64,000 nucleotides of DNA from Natrononativus amylolyticus (GTDB lineage Archaea > Halobacteriota > Halobacteria > Halobacteriales > Natrialbaceae), in NCBI RefSeq assembly GCF_024362525.1, contig NZ_CP101458.1, positions 744,001-808,000 on the forward strand, read 5' to 3'. The notes under the pieces were generated by a model. That model did not search any database and had not been told where the DNA came from. It was given only the letters and a program-made list of their open reading frames with translations. Positions 62,165 through 64,000 of this stretch are shown in pieces. A program made the position numbers and the translations under genes. Within the stretch, counting starts at the first letter, position 1. Every line of letters begins with the position of its first letter.

Positions 62165-62207
62165 CGGTAGCCAGGAGTCGAACCTGCAGGGGACCAGACC
62201 ACTACCG
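62165..62207 (-). other. tRNA-like leader element before the late operon
   Basis: On the minus strand, CGGTAGT and GCTACCG form a 6-7 pair stem enclosing CAGG-TTCGACT-CCTG, identical in form to a tRNA acceptor plus T-arm. The D- and anticodon arms are missing. It lies 7 bases before the ATG at 62157. It could be a decayed tRNA, an attachment-related fragment or a structured 5' leader. Confidence 0.4.
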
Positions 62208-62266
62208 GAGTTACGGGAACCGATTACGGCCAAGAGAAACCAGTGGGCAATATTCGGCTCGACAGT

Positions 62267-62290
62267 AATTATATGAAACAGTAACTGTTT
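62267..62290. promoter_or_regulatory. Divergent promoter with palindromic operator
   Basis: AAACAGT-A-ACTGTTT (62276-62290) is a perfect inverted repeat. An AATTATATG TATA-like box lies immediately to its left. It is between the late operon (leftward from 62157) and the plus-strand gene at 62317, a position suited to a repressor controlling lysis-lysogeny choice. Confidence 0.5.
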
Positions 62291-62316
62291 TGCGTAGATA
62301 GTGGCACGCACGACCT

Positions 62317-62898
62317 ATGCTACCTGATCCGCCGGTAGACGATACGAAAACAGTGTTCTGCCAGATATGTAAGGAATGGCGGCATCCGCGGCATGCCTGT
62401 GCGCGTGATTCAGCTCACGAGACGGCGTCGCTCCCGATTTTGCGGCTTCGCGAAGAGGGTCCGTCGGTAATGGAAGACTTTGTCGGGGACAACAGTGGGA
62501 CGAGTCCAGAATCTCGACGAGAGCACGCCCTCGCAAAATTCGATCTAATGGCACATGCCGGTGGCCCTTTCAGTACCTTTGGGGCAACGAAACCAATCTA
62601 CTATCTGACCAATGAACATGCACCAGAAGACGTGATAGAGGCGTGGATCAAGGCCAACGAAGACGGTTTAGCAGGTCGAGATCTGACGACAGAAAATATA
62701 ACCCGGGCACTTTCGAAAAAGCGGTTTAAGCAGGCCTGGCGGGAGCTCCGTGAGAGTAAGGATTTTGAGGTACTTGGGGAACCGAATCGAGATACTCGGG
62801 GAGGCCAAAAGGGACCGACTGAGTGTCCTTTTTGTGGGGAGGAAATTGCCAGACTGCCGAGTCATTTACCATGTGATGGCCCCTCGAACGAGGAGTGA
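62317..62898 (+). CDS. Zinc-binding protein, possible regulator
   Basis: A 193-residue protein. C15-x2-C18 with a downstream histidine-cysteine pair (about 26-29) and a C-terminal CPFCGEEIARLPSHLPC (about 170-186) form two zinc sites, separated by a helical middle (EDVIEAWIKANEDGLAGRDLTTENITRALSKKRFKQAWREL) that may include an HTH. The only plus-strand gene in the viral part of the window, it starts 27 bases after the palindromic operator and could be an early regulator. Its stop overlaps the next minus-strand gene's end by 37 bases. Confidence 0.55.
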   Translation: MLPDPPVDDTKTVFCQICKEWRHPRHACARDSAHETASLPILRLREEGPSVMEDFVGDNSGTSPESRREHALAKFDLMAHAGGPFSTFGATKPIYYLTNEHAPEDVIEAWIKANEDGLAGRDLTTENITRALSKKRFKQAWRELRESKDFEVLGEPNRDTRGGQKGPTECPFCGEEIARLPSHLPCDGPSNEE

Positions 62899-63089
62899 TA
62901 GTTGGAGCCAGCTTCGACCGGAACGACCTGTGATCGTGAGGCTGTGTTCCGACCGCGACCAGTATCAACGACGACACGGTGTCGGTCGCCGACGTTGAAG
63001 TGTGGTCGCCACCGGACGGCGTCTACCCGCCCCTCAAAGGTTTGTCGCCCAATCCGAACTTCAACGGGGTCGCCCTTTGCGAGGCTCAT
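62862..63089 (-). CDS. Small SH3/KOW-like protein
   Basis: A 75-residue basic protein with beta-strand character (AKGDPVEVRIGRQTFEGRVDAVRWRPHFNVGDRHRVVVD), in the manner of a small KOW or SH3-like barrel. Its ATG overlaps the upstream stop by four bases (63086-63089). It converges with the 62317 gene with a 37-base overlap of ends. A nucleic-acid-binding role is possible. Confidence 0.5.
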   Translation of the reverse strand: MSLAKGDPVEVRIGRQTFEGRVDAVRWRPHFNVGDRHRVVVDTGRGRNTASRSQVVPVEAGSNYHSSFEGPSHGK

Positions 63090-63679
63090 AGGACGAGTGC
63101 CTCCTCGAGGGCCCTGTGAATGTTGACTACTCCCCCTTCTTCAACAGGAATCGTCTGCCCGAGGATTGCTTCTTGGAGATGATCAAGGTTGACCTCGAGA
63201 TCTGCGGAAAGTTTTCCTTCATGTTGGAGTTCACAGATCGCAGCAGTTAGTTGACACCCAGTCGAGAACGGTTGTCGATTACGGATCGCCGTCTCTTGGT
63301 GTTGATGATCGGTGTTTCCGCACTCGCAGATCGTTCCGGTCCGAACGAGGTCGCGTCCATCGTGGATCTCGGACTTCTCGCCGTAGTCGGCGTGCTTTGT
63401 CGGAAACTGGAGCCCGATTACTGCCTCTCGGGTTGTTGGCTCGAGCCCTGAAAGGAATATCTCTGATGGTCGCTCGACGGTTTTCAGTTGTTGGAAGCAG
63501 GTTCCACAGAAGCGATGATCATGCTCAATGGTCTCAAAAATATTCGCAGCGGCTTTGTGGCGACGGTGTGCATCGTAGCAATCTGGAGAGCAGAACGAAC
63601 CAGCGGTCGCCAGCCCGTCGAAGGTTTCCTTACACTGTCCGCACTCCAGGCTCTGTTGTATGGGATTCGTTGTAGACAT
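63086..63679 (-). CDS. Multi-zinc-finger protein
   Basis: A 197-residue protein with three cysteine pairs: C13-x2-C16 and SFCSPDCYDAH (about 28-38) near the start, RFCGTCFQQL at about 57-66 and ICECGNTDHQH at about 117-127. This series of treble-clef-like knuckles is common in early proteins of haloviruses. The C-terminus is helical and acidic. It may bind nucleic acid or proteins; no activity can be assigned. Confidence 0.6.
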   Translation of the reverse strand: MSTTNPIQQSLECGQCKETFDGLATAGSFCSPDCYDAHRRHKAAANIFETIEHDHRFCGTCFQQLKTVERPSEIFLSGLEPTTREAVIGLQFPTKHADYGEKSEIHDGRDLVRTGTICECGNTDHQHQETAIRNRQPFSTGCQLTAAICELQHEGKLSADLEVNLDHLQEAILGQTIPVEEGGVVNIHRALEEALVL

Positions 63680-63729
63680 GGCTAGTCAAACCCAGGCCGC
63701 TTCCAACGACCTCAGGGAAAACTCTGCGA

Positions 63730-64000
63730 TTAGTTACAGTGATGGGTGTATTGGGCATAAAGAAAGTGATAGAGAGGAATATCATGCCTATCGGTGATCG
63801 ACTCTCTAGTTTCCAGAAGCTGATGTAGTACTCTATCCCAGTCAACACCACTGTCTATACAAAGGAAACCGAAAGACAGAGAGACGGTAGCGTTTCGGGG
63901 GTCGGCTGTGATCCCATCATATAGAGGCCGATACAAAGAAAGGCTGTTCCACAGGCGGCGAAAATTCGGGTACTTCAGCGTACCTTTCGCGAAAAGCGAC
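63730..64000 (-). CDS. Partial protein at right window edge
   Basis: The frame stays open to the right edge (codons in the same register from 64000), so the 68-residue product starting with TTG near 63936 is a fragment. It encodes ...TLKYPNFRRLWNSLSLYRPLYDG, then ADPRNATVSLSFGFLCIDSGVDWDRVL and ends HDIPLYHFLYAQYTHHCN. No family is recognised. It is part of the viral or adjoining region. Confidence 0.45.
   Translation of the reverse strand, partial: SLFAKGTLKYPNFRRLWNSLSLYRPLYDGITADPRNATVSLSFGFLCIDSGVDWDRVLHQLLETRESITDRHDIPLYHFLYAQYTHHCN

Larger units (their letters stand above)
28469..64000. mobile_element. Haloarchaeal head-tail provirus (left boundary to window edge)
   Basis: A continuous run of late genes on the minus strand follows tailed-virus order: small membrane proteins, methyltransferase, small and large terminase, portal, head morphogenesis, protease/scaffold, major capsid, connectors, tail terminator, tail tube, frameshifted chaperone, tape measure, baseplate and fibres. 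Genes overlap or abut over 33 kb. A divergent promoter at about 62.2 kb separates them from early-looking zinc-finger genes. The left border is placed at the terminator next to an IS6 remnant; the right end is beyond the window. No integrase or attachment repeat was found, so length and integrity are uncertain. Confidence 0.9.

Noticed and set aside
62165-62207. Functional tRNA gene
   Set aside because: D- and anticodon arms are missing, so only a tRNA-like fragment is supported.

Overview
The window looks like a halophilic archaeon, probably a natrialbal member of Halobacteria. Predicted proteins are very acidic, promoters show archaeal TATA boxes at near-leaderless spacing, IS6- and IS5-type halobacterial insertion remnants recur, and the whole right half is a head-tail (caudovirus-type) provirus.

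Region 1 (1-17.7 kb) is accessory DNA. A truncated gene at the left edge is followed by a four-gene minus-strand operon (801-3324): a TIM-barrel protein with a transglycosylase-like CxCxxC...H motif, a small PD-(D/E)XK protein, a Panacea/SocA-like winged-helix protein and a small acidic protein. A second Panacea-like gene (3695) converges on a DUF6338-like membrane protein (4192-5040). Then come a broken gene, a Tat lipoprotein, another PD-(D/E)XK protein, an MFS transporter and an AddA/AddB-like helicase-nuclease pair (10984-16454), separated by degenerate insertion sequences and small inverted-repeat (MITE-like) elements.

Region 2 (17.7-28.0 kb) looks AT-rich and holds a catabolic cluster: zinc alcohol dehydrogenase, GH88/GH105-like hydrolase, Rieske protein, amidohydrolase, TAXI-type TRAP permease and binding protein, and an IclR regulator. 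A shared motif (TTCCACCAT and its complement) lies upstream of the regulator, the transporter and the hydrolase. A 1.65 kb IS5-type unit carrying a peroxiredoxin and a broken transposase is inserted between the dehydrogenase and hydrolase genes and splits what was probably one divergent promoter.

Region 3 (28.5 kb to the right edge) is a provirus with its late genes on the minus strand, transcribed from about 62.2 kb down to a putative terminator at 28.47 kb. The order is small membrane proteins, ParB-methyltransferase, small and large terminase, portal, an embedded two-gene McrBC-like restriction cassette, head morphogenesis protein, protease/scaffold, major capsid, connectors, tail terminator, tail tube, tail chaperones with a canonical -1 frameshift site, tape measure, baseplate, beta-helix proteins and a 1,490-residue repeat fibre. 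A palindromic operator at 62276-62290 sits in the divergent promoter between late and early genes. No integrase or clear attachment site is visible; the left border abuts an IS6 remnant and the right end lies outside the window.

The most interesting items are the EVE-EVE-McrB/McrC cassette between portal and head morphogenesis genes, the A-AAA-AAG frameshift in an archaeal virus tail module, the 801-3324 operon, and the insertion unit carrying a peroxiredoxin.
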